Assembly (NCBI RefSeq): GCF_000250985.1 | Contig: NW_013524649.1 | Location: 165,350-225,453, forward strand | Reading direction: 5' to 3' | Length of the DNA stretch: 60,104 nucleotides | Origin: Nematocida parisii ERTm1 | Lineage: Eukaryota; Microsporidia | Shown here: one piece after another, positions 44,888 through 53,368 of the stretch | Layout of the letters: every line of letters starts with the position of its first letter | How positions within the stretch are numbered: position 1 is the first letter of the stretch | Notes under the pieces: model-generated | What the model was told of the DNA's origin: nothing | Database searches by the model: none | What the model saw: the letters and a program-made list of their open reading frames with translations, nothing else | Made by a program: the position numbers and the translations under genes

Positions 44888-45505
44888 ATGGCAAGTGAAT
44901 ACGAAGATGAATTAGAGTTCTTCTCTTTCTTTCCAGCAGACTTTCACATGGAGCTGTACCAAGGAATGAGTAAAATAATTGTAGGCTCACTGGGCAGCGC
45001 AGAGAATATCCGAGGAAGAATGGATCGAATAGAGACGGCGCTGCAGAAGAACATGTTAATATTTGAGAGGTTTACTTTGCGAAATATCTTTACTTTCCCA
45101 GAAGACTTTGTATATAATAGAAAGGAGTCCTCTATTGATCCAATTCCCTCAGAAGACTTAAAAGAAAAGATTCTTTCACTAGCAATAAAAAAGGCAGAGG
45201 TGTCTGCTGTGAAGGAGGGGATAGAGCAAAAGACTCGAGTAAATTTGGAAATGCTACAGAAGTGCAAGAGCCTGCAAAGCATACCATCGCTCTCTCCAGT
45301 ACTTGATGGGCTGTCTGAGCTAAACCAGCTAATGCGGAGTACTCGGGACATCAAGAACAAGTATATCCAAGGACACACTGGACAGAAACAAAAAACTACG
45401 AAAAAAGAGCTAGAAGATGAGATTCGAAAGAATGAGTGCGAGGATCTTGAAAGACGGATTCCTCTTGCAATACTAAGCACACTTGACAAATCACTTTCAT
45501 TATAA
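44888..45505 (+). CDS. MTW1: Kinetochore protein Mis12/Mtw1
   Basis: 205 aa from the ATG at 44888; the in-frame GTG codons upstream are not needed. Mis12 is the core of the MIND complex, which links centromeric CENP-C to KNL1 and NDC80. The N-terminal head fits the family: LEFFSFFPADFHMELYQGMSK, then a helix MDRIETALQKNMLIFERFTLRNIFTFPEDF, in which FERFTLRNIFxxPED is the Mis12 signature (KFELYxLRNIFxVPEDL). The C-terminal part is coiled coil with a Lys-rich segment. It lies near the KNL1 gene, its direct partner. Confidence 0.85.
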   Translation: MASEYEDELEFFSFFPADFHMELYQGMSKIIVGSLGSAENIRGRMDRIETALQKNMLIFERFTLRNIFTFPEDFVYNRKESSIDPIPSEDLKEKILSLAIKKAEVSAVKEGIEQKTRVNLEMLQKCKSLQSIPSLSPVLDGLSELNQLMRSTRDIKNKYIQGHTGQKQKTTKKELEDEIRKNECEDLERRIPLAILSTLDKSLSL

Positions 45506-45528
45506 ATAAACTATGAAGATTTTATTGT

Positions 45529-46362
45529 TTACTCTTCATCACTCTCCTCAACAGAGTTTTCTTCCTCGAAGTCTTCTTCTTCTTTGAACTCACCATAGAC
45601 CATATTACTGTCCATCATGGCATTGGTTCTGATACCTCTTTCCTTTGGAAGAGTGATTAAAGACTCACCTGCATTTCCAATAACCATAAGATTGTCTGTT
45701 CTTGTGGTGTACATTCTACCATTTAAGTCCTCCAGAATGGAAATAGAGAATCCACTGATGTGCACTTTAATCTCACGAATAATTCCAACACATCCCAAGT
45801 TCTTTCCTCTAAAGGCATATGCAGTCTTTCCAACCTCAAGAGAGTAGAAGCCCTGTACTTCGCCAGACTCTAAGTCGAATTTAATGCTGTCTCCGATCTT
45901 GATGCTTGGGTCTGCATACTTAATGGTTCTTCCGTCGTTGGTGTGCAGAGTAAGAATACTTCTTCCTTCAAGCCTCTTGCTAAGTACTTTGCAAAGTTTG
46001 AACTTTGCCTCTTCCTTGGTAATTGGCTGCAGACAGAACTTCTTGTTTACGTTGTATAATAATCTGTAGTTCTCATGAATCTTGTCAAAGCTCACTACAT
46101 CCATAACTCCTGCTGGGTACTTTGGGTCCTTTCTTACCTTTCCATCCACCTTCACAAGTCTGTCATTTAAAATGTGTAATACTTCTTTAGTGTTCTGGGC
46201 AAAGCTCAGCTTTCTTCTAACTATTAAGCACAGAGGAAGGCATTCTCTTAGCTTGTGTGGTCCACATCTTGGCCTTGGGGCGAATGTACCTCCTAACTTG
46301 TCAAGTATCCATGAGTTTGGGGCATTCAGTCTCTTTAAATGTTTTCGTGGTCCGTTTACCAT
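45529..46362 (-). CDS. RPS4: 40S ribosomal protein eS4
   Basis: 277 aa. It is a component of the small subunit body. It begins GPRKHLKRLNAPNSWILDKLGG and FAPRPRCGPHKLRECLPL, the family's strongly conserved start, followed by the S4 RNA-binding segment, VDGKVRKDPKYPAGVMDVVS and the central domain with SIKFDLESGEV, then the KOW domain (GKNLGCVGIIREIK). Unusually, the C-terminus carries a 20-residue acidic extension (GEFKEEEDFEEENSVEESDEE) not found in yeast or human eS4. There is no intron at the 5' end. Confidence 0.95.
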   Translation of the reverse strand: MVNGPRKHLKRLNAPNSWILDKLGGTFAPRPRCGPHKLRECLPLCLIVRRKLSFAQNTKEVLHILNDRLVKVDGKVRKDPKYPAGVMDVVSFDKIHENYRLLYNVNKKFCLQPITKEEAKFKLCKVLSKRLEGRSILTLHTNDGRTIKYADPSIKIGDSIKFDLESGEVQGFYSLEVGKTAYAFRGKNLGCVGIIREIKVHISGFSISILEDLNGRMYTTRTDNLMVIGNAGESLITLPKERGIRTNAMMDSNMVYGEFKEEEDFEEENSVEESDEE

Positions 46363-46408
46363 TTTTCAAGGGTATAAAAATTAAAAGATATTTTATGCGT
46401 TTTATTTT

Positions 46409-47050
46409 TCACTGCGTATCTTGAATAATCCTTCCCTTCAAGAAAGAATAGCAAACATTATTCTCACAAACAGTATTTCTCATGTCAATAACGCTTCCAT
46501 CTGTTCTTGTGTAAACCCACTCTTTCTTCTCTTTTTCTTGGATTTTTTTAATATTAATATCTTCTGTATGCAGTTTTAACTCTTTCTTTACCTCTTCTGT
46601 TATATCAATTAGACCGCTTCTATCTATCAAATCCAAAGGAAAGAATGCGTCTCCACTGTATTCTTTGTATATTTCTGTTAAGTATACCGTGCAATTGTAT
46701 CTTTTAATTGCTTCATAGTATACTGCGTTGCCACCAAATACAATTGGTTCTAGCTCTAGTTCTTTGCATAAAGAAACTGCTGCATCTAATGAACTCTTAA
46801 AATACACTTTATAATTAGAACCGAATATTGGATTTTTCATTTGTGATGTAAGCACAATTGTTGTTCTGTTGGGAAGGGGCCTTCCTATTGATTCAAATGT
46901 GGATCTACCCATAATTATGCCAGTTGGCGATTTGGTTGTTATATATTTCATAAATTGAAAGTCTGTTTTGAGAGTTGGCCATGGTAGTTTTCCATTTGCG
47001 CCAATTACTCCCGTTTTCTCGGAGTATGCTGAAAGAATTGTCAGATTCAT
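46409..47050 (-). CDS. DFR1: Dihydrofolate reductase
   Basis: 213 aa from the ATG at 47050 (MNLTILSAYSEKTGVIGANG). An in-frame ATG at 47092 would add 14 residues, but DHFRs normally start a few residues before this strand, so the internal ATG is preferred. It reduces dihydrofolate to tetrahydrofolate with NADPH. NGKLPWPTLKTDFQFMK carries the WPTLKxDFxxF active-site block (acidic residue Asp), GIIMGRSTFESIGRPLPNRTTIVLT follows, and PIVFGGNAVYYEAI is the NADPH-binding GG loop. The gene is DHFR alone, with no thymidylate synthase fused. Confidence 0.93.
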   Translation of the reverse strand: MNLTILSAYSEKTGVIGANGKLPWPTLKTDFQFMKYITTKSPTGIIMGRSTFESIGRPLPNRTTIVLTSQMKNPIFGSNYKVYFKSSLDAAVSLCKELELEPIVFGGNAVYYEAIKRYNCTVYLTEIYKEYSGDAFFPLDLIDRSGLIDITEEVKKELKLHTEDINIKKIQEKEKKEWVYTRTDGSVIDMRNTVCENNVCYSFLKGRIIQDTQ

Positions 47051-47132
47051 AGTGCAAAAATAAACCAATTCTAATTTTAAATAGCGAACCATTCAAGATA
47101 AGCTTTTTATTTACAAAACAACAGGAACAAGC

Positions 47133-47612
47133 ATGAATAGACTGAGAACAGAAGTGAAGAAACTATTAAAGAAAAACTATCCAGTAGAGTATGAAGACTC
47201 TTCTGCTGGCTCATCCTTCTACGTAATAATCAAAGGGCCCCCTGGTACTCCATTTTCCCAGGGAAAGTATAAAATACGCATATTCCTTCCAAAGGACTTC
47301 CCATTTAAGTCTCCATCAATTGGGTTTGTTACTAAAGTATTCCATCCGAACATTGATGAAAGCAGTGGAAGCGTTTGCTTGGATGTGCTAAATCAAGTTT
47401 GGTCGCCTCTTTATGATGTTTTAAATATTATTGAAACATTCCTTCCACAGCTATTGGCGTACCCAAACCCAGATGACCCACTGAACATTGAGGCAGGAAA
47501 GCTATACAGAGAAAATATAGAGGCGTATGAAAAGAAAGTGTGTGAATATGTAAATCAATATGCAAAAGAAGATGACTTGCATGATGCAGACTTATTGGAA
47601 GAAATTGTATAA
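47133..47612 (+). CDS. UBC8: Ubiquitin-conjugating enzyme E2, UBE2H/Ubc8 type
   Basis: 159 aa. The E2 fold is complete: YVIIKGPPGTPFSQGKYKIRI, HPNIDESSGSVCLDVLNQVWSPLYD with active-site Cys82, and FLPQLLAYPNPDDPLN. The last block is nearly the UBE2H/Ubc8 sequence, the E2 that works with the GID/CTLH ligase in regulated turnover (for example of gluconeogenic enzymes in yeast). The C-terminal tail is short and ends in acidic residues. Its start lies about 80 bp from that of the divergent DHFR gene, and a short ORF begins 3 nt after its stop. Confidence 0.95.
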   Translation: MNRLRTEVKKLLKKNYPVEYEDSSAGSSFYVIIKGPPGTPFSQGKYKIRIFLPKDFPFKSPSIGFVTKVFHPNIDESSGSVCLDVLNQVWSPLYDVLNIIETFLPQLLAYPNPDDPLNIEAGKLYRENIEAYEKKVCEYVNQYAKEDDLHDADLLEEIV

Positions 47613-47615
47613 AAT

Positions 47616-47771
47616 ATGCAATTTACAGGAGAGAAAAGAGAAAGAGTGAAAGGCGTATTTGATGCACTTTCCTCAATAGTAGATGAGACCTTGTATATAG
47701 GTCCAATCGAATTCATACAGACAGAGTTGTATATAATTAAGCGCCAGGACTTTTTATCAGATGAGCTGTAG
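47616..47771 (+). CDS. 51-aa protein starting 3 nt after the E2 gene (unknown)
   Basis: 51 codons: MQFTGEKRERVKGVFDALSS, IVDETLYIGPIEF, then IQTELYIIKRQDFLSDEL. It is a soluble, amphipathic helix-like sequence of normal composition, not a membrane ORF. The 3-nt gap to the E2 stop means any promoter is inside the E2 gene or the two share a transcript. I considered small DASH, Mediator and gamma-tubulin-complex subunits and found no match. Confidence 0.5.
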   Translation: MQFTGEKRERVKGVFDALSSIVDETLYIGPIEFIQTELYIIKRQDFLSDEL

Positions 47772-47882
47772 AATAAATTCATGCAAAGTCTTTTCGTTCT
47801 ATTATTTATTTTAGTATTTTTACAGATTAGCTACATAACCCGAAATTTTAAGAACAGCTTTAAATGCATCAGTTAGATTAGC

Positions 47883-48056
47883 ATGGCTAATACCAGTCGC
47901 TTAAACATACTTGTCCAGTCATTCCAGAATGCCATCCCTATTATAGTAATGTATCTAGGTGGCATTCATTTTTCTATTATCATAGTATGCATGTACATTT
48001 CTTATGCACTGTGCATTATTTTGCCAGTTATGTATTTGTATACAGGTTTTATCTGA
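47883..48056 (+). CDS. Possible 57-aa membrane protein, faint Tom7 resemblance
   Basis: 57 codons from ATG: MANTSRLNILVQSFQNAIPIIVMYLGG, then a second hydrophobic stretch. The pattern F..AIPIIVMYLG resembles the Tom7 core (GFIPLVIYLG), but the extra hydrophobic tail does not. The last 55 nt overlap the 3' end of SPO11 on the other strand. AACCCGAAATTT lies about 45 nt upstream. It could equally be a chance ORF. Confidence 0.3.
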   Translation: MANTSRLNILVQSFQNAIPIIVMYLGGIHFSIIIVCMYISYALCIILPVMYLYTGFI

Positions 48057-48919
48057 ACTATTTCTTCTATTGAAGCGACTCTTTTTGTTTTTATCATTAT
48101 ATCAATGTCATTCTTTAATTCTTCTATAGTCTTTAAATTCATTAGAAGAGTTATCTGATATTTACGATGAATATAGATTGTCTCTCGTGTAACAGGTATA
48201 TCCTGCAGGTGTACACCTATTCTCTGCATGTTCGGTATTTTTAAGTGCGGCCTTTTTTTACTTCCATACTTATACACAGAGTATATAGACAGCCCGTGTG
48301 GATCACAGTCAAATAGTCCATATATTCTAACACTAGAAAGCACACCAAGAAACATAAGTGTATTAGTGCAAGGATACCCCTTCCCAGTAATAATTAATAC
48401 TTTACCTACTTTATTTTCTATATTCTCTATCTCCTGTATAATATCATTAAAAATTGCCTCTTTTTCTACAACAATCACCACACTAGCACCAGTCACTACT
48501 CTCTCGCCAGGTCTTACACGAGGTATAACAGAAGTATTCTTCATTATTATTTCTTCTGCTTCTTTAACTATTTTACACTCTCCATATAGCAATCCCTTGT
48601 ACCCAGAAATTATATTTAAAGTTATATTCAGCCGCTTTTCTATGTCTCCTAATATTTTAATTACTTTCTTTTGTTCTTTAAATAATCTTTTGCACCGGTA
48701 AAATACCTCGCGCACCGTCATCTCCTTGCTTTCATTGAGCAAAACATAGTACACATTAAGTAGATATACTGCATACTGCATATTCATTTGCGAAGTAAGA
48801 ATTTCTTCTGTGATATTTAAGATGTCATCATATATCACAGAACTATACGAGCACTCCTTATACTTTAATAAAAATTCGCTCTTCTCTCTAATTATTCCAG
48901 CAATCCTTGACACTTTCAT
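48002..48919 (-). CDS. SPO11: Meiotic DNA double-strand-break enzyme SPO11 (Top6A-like)
   Basis: 305 aa. SPO11 makes the breaks that start meiotic recombination, through a covalent tyrosine-DNA link. The winged-helix domain has TVREVFYRCKRLF with the catalytic Tyr74. The TOPRIM domain shows VVEKEAIF (Glu152 region), GKGYPCTNTLMFLG and FDCDPHGLSIYSVYKYGS (DxD at 204-206), all expected metal-binding residues. The C-terminus (LQDIPVTRETI, LMNLKTIEELKNDI) also fits. The length is somewhat short. The gene appears intact, which implies selection for meiosis or another recombination role. Confidence 0.92.
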   Translation of the reverse strand: MKVSRIAGIIREKSEFLLKYKECSYSSVIYDDILNITEEILTSQMNMQYAVYLLNVYYVLLNESKEMTVREVFYRCKRLFKEQKKVIKILGDIEKRLNITLNIISGYKGLLYGECKIVKEAEEIIMKNTSVIPRVRPGERVVTGASVVIVVEKEAIFNDIIQEIENIENKVGKVLIITGKGYPCTNTLMFLGVLSSVRIYGLFDCDPHGLSIYSVYKYGSKKRPHLKIPNMQRIGVHLQDIPVTRETIYIHRKYQITLLMNLKTIEELKNDIDIMIKTKRVASIEEIVQIKPVYKYITGKIMHSA

Positions 48920-49006
48920 ATTATATAAAATATATTGTCTTTTTATTAATATTTATTAGCTAATCACTTTAACATATCGAGAAATTATTCTAAAATTATC
49001 CCGAAA

Positions 49007-49525
49007 TTATTTCATATGCGATTTAATTACTTCTATTATTTTAATAAGAGCGGCGTCTTGTTTCGACTTTAATATATTATATTCTTCTATTGGGATGTGC
49101 GAAGATGACGGTATGCACTTAATAACCTCGTCATCGATTAAAAATATATTATTTACTGGCACACCCACTAGATTTGAAATAACGCTTAAATCCTTTCCTC
49201 TTTTAAATGGATGTCCTTCTATTTTTGTAGAGTGTGCATGATATAATTTATAAAGAGATTTTGTCATTCCTTTCTTTTCAACAGCATTCATTAAATGTAT
49301 TCCATTATGCTCCATGGCAGTTGTCCATAAAACATACTCAATGGCATTGCTGTGCAAGTACTCTATTAATTTGTCTAAATGGGGTCTTACGTATATAAGA
49401 TCCCCCATTCCTGGAATAATTCCATCTGGTTCCATTAAATTCAGAATTTCTCCCTTGTTCTCTTTTACTCTTGTTAAGAGTGTTCCGTTTAGGTCAAACA
49501 CAAATATCTTTCTGTCTGCAGACAT
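49007..49525 (-). CDS. HAD-family phosphatase with FCP1/NIF homology domain
   Basis: 172 aa, essentially one FCP1 homology domain. IFVFDLNGTLL supplies the nucleophile Asp, but the second residue of the DxD motif is Asn (DLNGT instead of DLDET). YVRPHLDKLIEYL, YVLWTTAMEHN (motif II Thr), HPFKRGKDLSVI (motif III Lys) and NIFLIDDE (motif IV Asp-Asp) are present. Relatives dephosphorylate Ser/Thr, such as the RNA polymerase II CTD, or act in Tim50-like roles. There is no membrane span, so a soluble SCP-like enzyme is likely. DLNG variants exist in other eukaryotes, so activity cannot be excluded. It is divergent from TFIIIC with 47 bp between starts. Confidence 0.8.
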   Translation of the reverse strand: MSADRKIFVFDLNGTLLTRVKENKGEILNLMEPDGIIPGMGDLIYVRPHLDKLIEYLHSNAIEYVLWTTAMEHNGIHLMNAVEKKGMTKSLYKLYHAHSTKIEGHPFKRGKDLSVISNLVGVPVNNIFLIDDEVIKCIPSSSHIPIEEYNILKSKQDAALIKIIEVIKSHMK

Positions 49526-49572
49526 CTTACAAATATTAAAAATATTTTAGACTCAAATATTTTCGGGAGATT

Positions 49573-52281
49573 ATGGTTTATTTGAGTTGGCTGTCGAAGA
49601 CTCCAAAAATAGACGAGATAAGTGGATTTGAAGAGTACATCAGAAGAGAAAAGGAAGAGTCTGTCCGCATAATGAAAAGGCGGCTGAAAAGAGGAAAAAA
49701 CAGTGATAGGCAGATAGCAGAGGATACACTAGGTTTAGCAAACAAATTATATGTAAAAGGCGATTTTTCTGCTGCAATTAGCAAAATAAAAGAAGCGCTT
49801 ACTTATCACAGCACCAGTGATAATGCCTATTACTTACTGGGCGTAATATATGAAGAACAGGAAGAGACAGAAAAGGCATTTAATGCATTTTTAATTGCTG
49901 CTAGCATAAAAAGAAGTGACATAACTCTTTGGAGAAAATTGTATGACTACAAAAAAAGAGAGAACGATTTGGAGTACCAAGTATATATTCTTAAAAAAAT
50001 TAAGAAATTAAAAACAAGCACAGAAACGCTACAAGACCTTTTAACGATATATAAAAAACAAAATAACCTTGAAAAAGTATTTGAGACTAAAGCAGAGATG
50101 ATGGGACCAGAGTTTCCTGCTGAGGTTATTTTTGAAGTATTAAGTAATGTGCGCCTACTTAAGAACAGAAGTAGAATTATTGAGATAATTAGTAGAGCAT
50201 TGGATAAAGAAAAAACCTTTTCTTTACTTTCTGACGGGTTTATAATTGGATATATTGACTTATTATTTGTTGAGAGTAAGTATCATTTGCTTTCACAGTT
50301 GAACAATTCACTGGTTTATTGCAGGAAGAGTGTGGTGTGTATTCGGTCACAGATTATTCTGTTTTTTTCTGTTATATTCTCTGAGATTATAAATAGATGC
50401 CAGTCTTGTGCTGGGCATAATTTGTGCACATGCAGAGACATAGCAGACATCGATGCCTCACATAACATTCTTATTGAGACAACTAAAAAAACTTCGATAA
50501 TTAACGTAAACTTTGATGTAAATGTGATTTCTGATCCTATCCATCTCTCGCTGACAGGATATTTAGTGGATATTCTTATTAAAATGAGAAAGTATAAACT
50601 ATCTGTTAAACTGCTTATAATGATAGACAAGTGTGCAGATTCTTACTTGGCAAGAGAGGAATATACGGATGAAATAGGGCTAGTAAAGGATAGGGTTATA
50701 GCTGAAAGCATAAATATTAAAAAAAGAATAGGACTAGTGTATGATAAGCTAAGAGACTATGACAAGAGCATCATGCATTATAAACAAATTCTTAGTACAA
50801 AGTATTCAGAATCACTGCAGAGTGTGCTGGAAGAAGTAAAGATGAGAATATCTGAGATATATAAGAAAATAGGAAATATTGACTTGGCGCTGGAGTACGC
50901 CCTGCAAATACAGACCAGTACAATTACTGAAGGAATTCAAAGAGACGGTTTGTTATTTTATAAAGAAATTGACTGCATGCGAATGCGGTCCTTGATGTAT
51001 AAAGCCATGCACATATATGAAGAGCAAAACATACACGACCAGTCAGTTAGAAAATACTTTATAAGTTCAGCACAGGAGCTAGTCATGTTTCTATTAAAAA
51101 ACACATTTGTATTTGCTCCAAAGAAAAAGAAAAGAAATCTACTAGAAAGTGACCATATCCCAGAAGAGCAACTAATTGGGGTGAAAGAGTTTGAGACTGA
51201 TTACGAGCTACTTCATGAGATAAATGGACTGGGGAAAGTGTTTACAAATGAGTTGTCAGAAGAAGTAATCCTTGGTAAGAAAATCTACTTTGATGTAATA
51301 TCTTCTCTTCTTGGGGGCCTGACTGTGAAAGAGTGGTCTACAGTTATACGCAGATACATCACAGCACTATACTATGATGGATCATACGACCTCTCAATTC
51401 TTCTTCTTAGAAAGGCTCTTACATCCCCAGCACTTCGCAGCTTATTTGAAGAGTATACTGGGCTCTTGTGGCTTCTGGTCAGAGTATCAAAAGATGCCAA
51501 GGATATTGAGTCTATGCACTGGGGGATTACAAATATAATCAGATATTATGCCCATAGAAATAGCGTAGACTCCGTATCCTTCTATTATATGTGCTACTTT
51601 TTGATCAGCCAGATTCCTAAATTTCACAGAAAGTCAGAGTACTACAAGTTCCAGAAGAATGTTCAGAGGAATCTCCGGCGAAAGAATCTTTCCCGTAAGA
51701 AGAGCACTCAAGACATTCTTACAATTATGTGCTTTTCATATATGCCTAGCTTTATATACACTTATACAGCAGAAAGACTTGAAAAAAATGTGGAAGGCTC
51801 TGTGCACCCGTATAAAGACATGCCGCTAATTGATATAACCAGAGCTATTGCTCTTTCTTCTCTTTTTCTTACACACGCATCCAGCAGAAAAGTAGTGGAC
51901 AGAGACAGATACATAAAAAAAGGCATAAAAATCCTAAAGGATCATGTATTACTCTTTAAGTCCGTATATAGGCACCAACAGAATGCAGTTCGCACAGATG
52001 TCGAGAATGGCTTAATTATATACACAGTAAATATAACTAAAAATGGATTACAAGACATAACATATACAGAGGACAATCCAACAGAAAAGCTCGGTCTTTT
52101 ACTATATAACCTTGGAAGGGCCTTCCACCAGTACAAGCTATACGGTCTGGCAGAGCTATACTACATAGAGTCGGTAAAGCACACCACAAACAAAGAGCTC
52201 TTAATACTTCTACAGATAAACACGTCCCTTCTTGGTAAGCAACTAAAGGTACAAATAGGGCCAGCGGCACTCAATGCATAA
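49573..52281 (+). CDS. TFC4: TFIIIC subunit tau131 (Tfc4/Sfc4/GTF3C3)
   Basis: 902 aa. tau131 is the TPR subunit of TFIIIC that binds the tRNA-gene A box with its partners and recruits TFIIIB. The N-terminus shows LANKLYVKGDFSAAISKIKEAL, YYLLGVIYEEQEETEKAFNAFLIAASIK and ITLWRKLYDYKKREND, which follow the conserved start of the tau131 TPR array. More TPR-like helices occur to about 480, and a last pair sits at about 850-890 (YNLGRAFHQYKLYGLAELYYIESV). The central part is divergent. TTTCGGGAG lies 11 nt before the ATG. Confidence 0.88.
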   Translation: MVYLSWLSKTPKIDEISGFEEYIRREKEESVRIMKRRLKRGKNSDRQIAEDTLGLANKLYVKGDFSAAISKIKEALTYHSTSDNAYYLLGVIYEEQEETEKAFNAFLIAASIKRSDITLWRKLYDYKKRENDLEYQVYILKKIKKLKTSTETLQDLLTIYKKQNNLEKVFETKAEMMGPEFPAEVIFEVLSNVRLLKNRSRIIEIISRALDKEKTFSLLSDGFIIGYIDLLFVESKYHLLSQLNNSLVYCRKSVVCIRSQIILFFSVIFSEIINRCQSCAGHNLCTCRDIADIDASHNILIETTKKTSIINVNFDVNVISDPIHLSLTGYLVDILIKMRKYKLSVKLLIMIDKCADSYLAREEYTDEIGLVKDRVIAESINIKKRIGLVYDKLRDYDKSIMHYKQILSTKYSESLQSVLEEVKMRISEIYKKIGNIDLALEYALQIQTSTITEGIQRDGLLFYKEIDCMRMRSLMYKAMHIYEEQNIHDQSVRKYFISSAQELVMFLLKNTFVFAPKKKKRNLLESDHIPEEQLIGVKEFETDYELLHEINGLGKVFTNELSEEVILGKKIYFDVISSLLGGLTVKEWSTVIRRYITALYYDGSYDLSILLLRKALTSPALRSLFEEYTGLLWLLVRVSKDAKDIESMHWGITNIIRYYAHRNSVDSVSFYYMCYFLISQIPKFHRKSEYYKFQKNVQRNLRRKNLSRKKSTQDILTIMCFSYMPSFIYTYTAERLEKNVEGSVHPYKDMPLIDITRAIALSSLFLTHASSRKVVDRDRYIKKGIKILKDHVLLFKSVYRHQQNAVRTDVENGLIIYTVNITKNGLQDITYTEDNPTEKLGLLLYNLGRAFHQYKLYGLAELYYIESVKHTTNKELLILLQINTSLLGKQLKVQIGPAALNA

Positions 52282-52410
52282 GTTTTTATATAGACTCACT
52301 GAGTATAACTTTTTATTTCTAGTGCCGGATACTCCGCTATCCTCTATGCTTAATTTAATAATTATCACACATTTGTTCATATGTTTTATTCTTCTGCTAT
52401 ATTAGTCTAT

Positions 52411-52692
52411 TTATTCTTTATCTTTGTATAAGTCTCTAAGCATTTTTTTCTTTTTTCTAAGGGCCATTCGGGCACTTCTATTTGCTGTGAGCACCTTTTG
52501 TGTCTCTTCGTCTCTTTTGAGTATTTCTGCTCTTAACGCTCTTCTCTGGTCTCTGATTTCAGCTCTTTTATTCCACGTGTCTGTATGTCTGTTTTTCTTT
52601 ATTTCTTCCTTTCTCTTTCTTTCCTCAATGTCTATATCGCTTTTAGTTCTCTCAACTTTTCGGCGGGTTGCGCACTCTCTCTGCTTTGCCAT
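52411..52692 (-). CDS. Small very basic helical protein (unknown, perhaps nucleolar)
   Basis: 93 aa, about 40% Lys/Arg/Glu, predicted one long helix: ECATRRKVERTKSDIDIEER, then KNRHTDTWNKRAEIRDQRRA and a Lys-rich end (MALRKKKKMLRDLYKDKE). The single Trp in a W..RAEIRDQRR context faintly recalls the C-terminal segment of SURF6/Rrp14 ribosome-biogenesis proteins, but the match is too weak to name. Nuclear or nucleolar function is inference. Confidence 0.6.
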   Translation of the reverse strand: MAKQRECATRRKVERTKSDIDIEERKRKEEIKKNRHTDTWNKRAEIRDQRRALRAEILKRDEETQKVLTANRSARMALRKKKKMLRDLYKDKE

Positions 52693-52893
52693 GGTATTTA
52701 ATTATTTAAAATTTTTATATCCCTGCTATTTAGTGTTGCTCTTCTGATTATTCACTGGTGCGTTAAAAATAGCATACAGCAAAAAGGCGAAGATCATTTC
52801 AGTCTCTTCTTCTACATTTTCATATTAACTTCTTAATTACGCCATGTTTTATATGACACGGATACATATTTATAATACAAAAATATTTTAGCC

Positions 52894-53244
52894 ATGGACT
52901 CTCTTGAGCACGACTTGCGAACAAGCATTGCCGCACTTGATGAAGTGGTTCAGCGAATTAGCACAGTAAACCAAATTGTGGAAAATATAAAAGAATTTCA
53001 GCGCATAAATGCACCAGAAAGGACAGAAACAATTGAAGAATACTATCTTTCCGAAATAAACAAGTGGATTTTAGCGACCGACAAAAAGAATGCAGAATTG
53101 GAAAAGAAGGAAAAGCATTTGCTAAGCACCCAGACAAAATACTTGGCAGCACTAAAAAAGCTGAAAGATTTAGAAAACAAAATACAGAATACAACAGAGA
53201 AGTACAATTACTGCAAGAGTCAGATTGAAAAATTACAAAAATGA
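52894..53244 (+). CDS. Coiled-coil protein (unknown)
   Basis: 116 aa, helical throughout with heptad-like hydrophobic spacing (LEHDLRTSIAALDEVVQRI, then KKNAELEKKEKHLLSTQTKY). The ATG follows AAAATATTTTAGCC. There is no cysteine motif or known domain. It could be a small subunit of a kinetochore, nucleoporin or Mediator assembly; nothing in the sequence decides between these. Confidence 0.6.
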   Translation: MDSLEHDLRTSIAALDEVVQRISTVNQIVENIKEFQRINAPERTETIEEYYLSEINKWILATDKKNAELEKKEKHLLSTQTKYLAALKKLKDLENKIQNTTEKYNYCKSQIEKLQK

Positions 53245-53368
53245 TTTATACTTGTTTTAGGAAACAATCCTTTCAGTTATAAAATAAAAATAATTATATG
53301 AACGGTTTATTTTTATTTTACTTGGAATAATACAGAAACATGTTTACTTCCAAATATGGCAATTCCAC

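Noticed and set aside
47051-47092. Upstream ATG for DHFR
   Set aside because: It would add 14 residues ahead of the normal first strand; the internal ATG at 47050 fits the family better.
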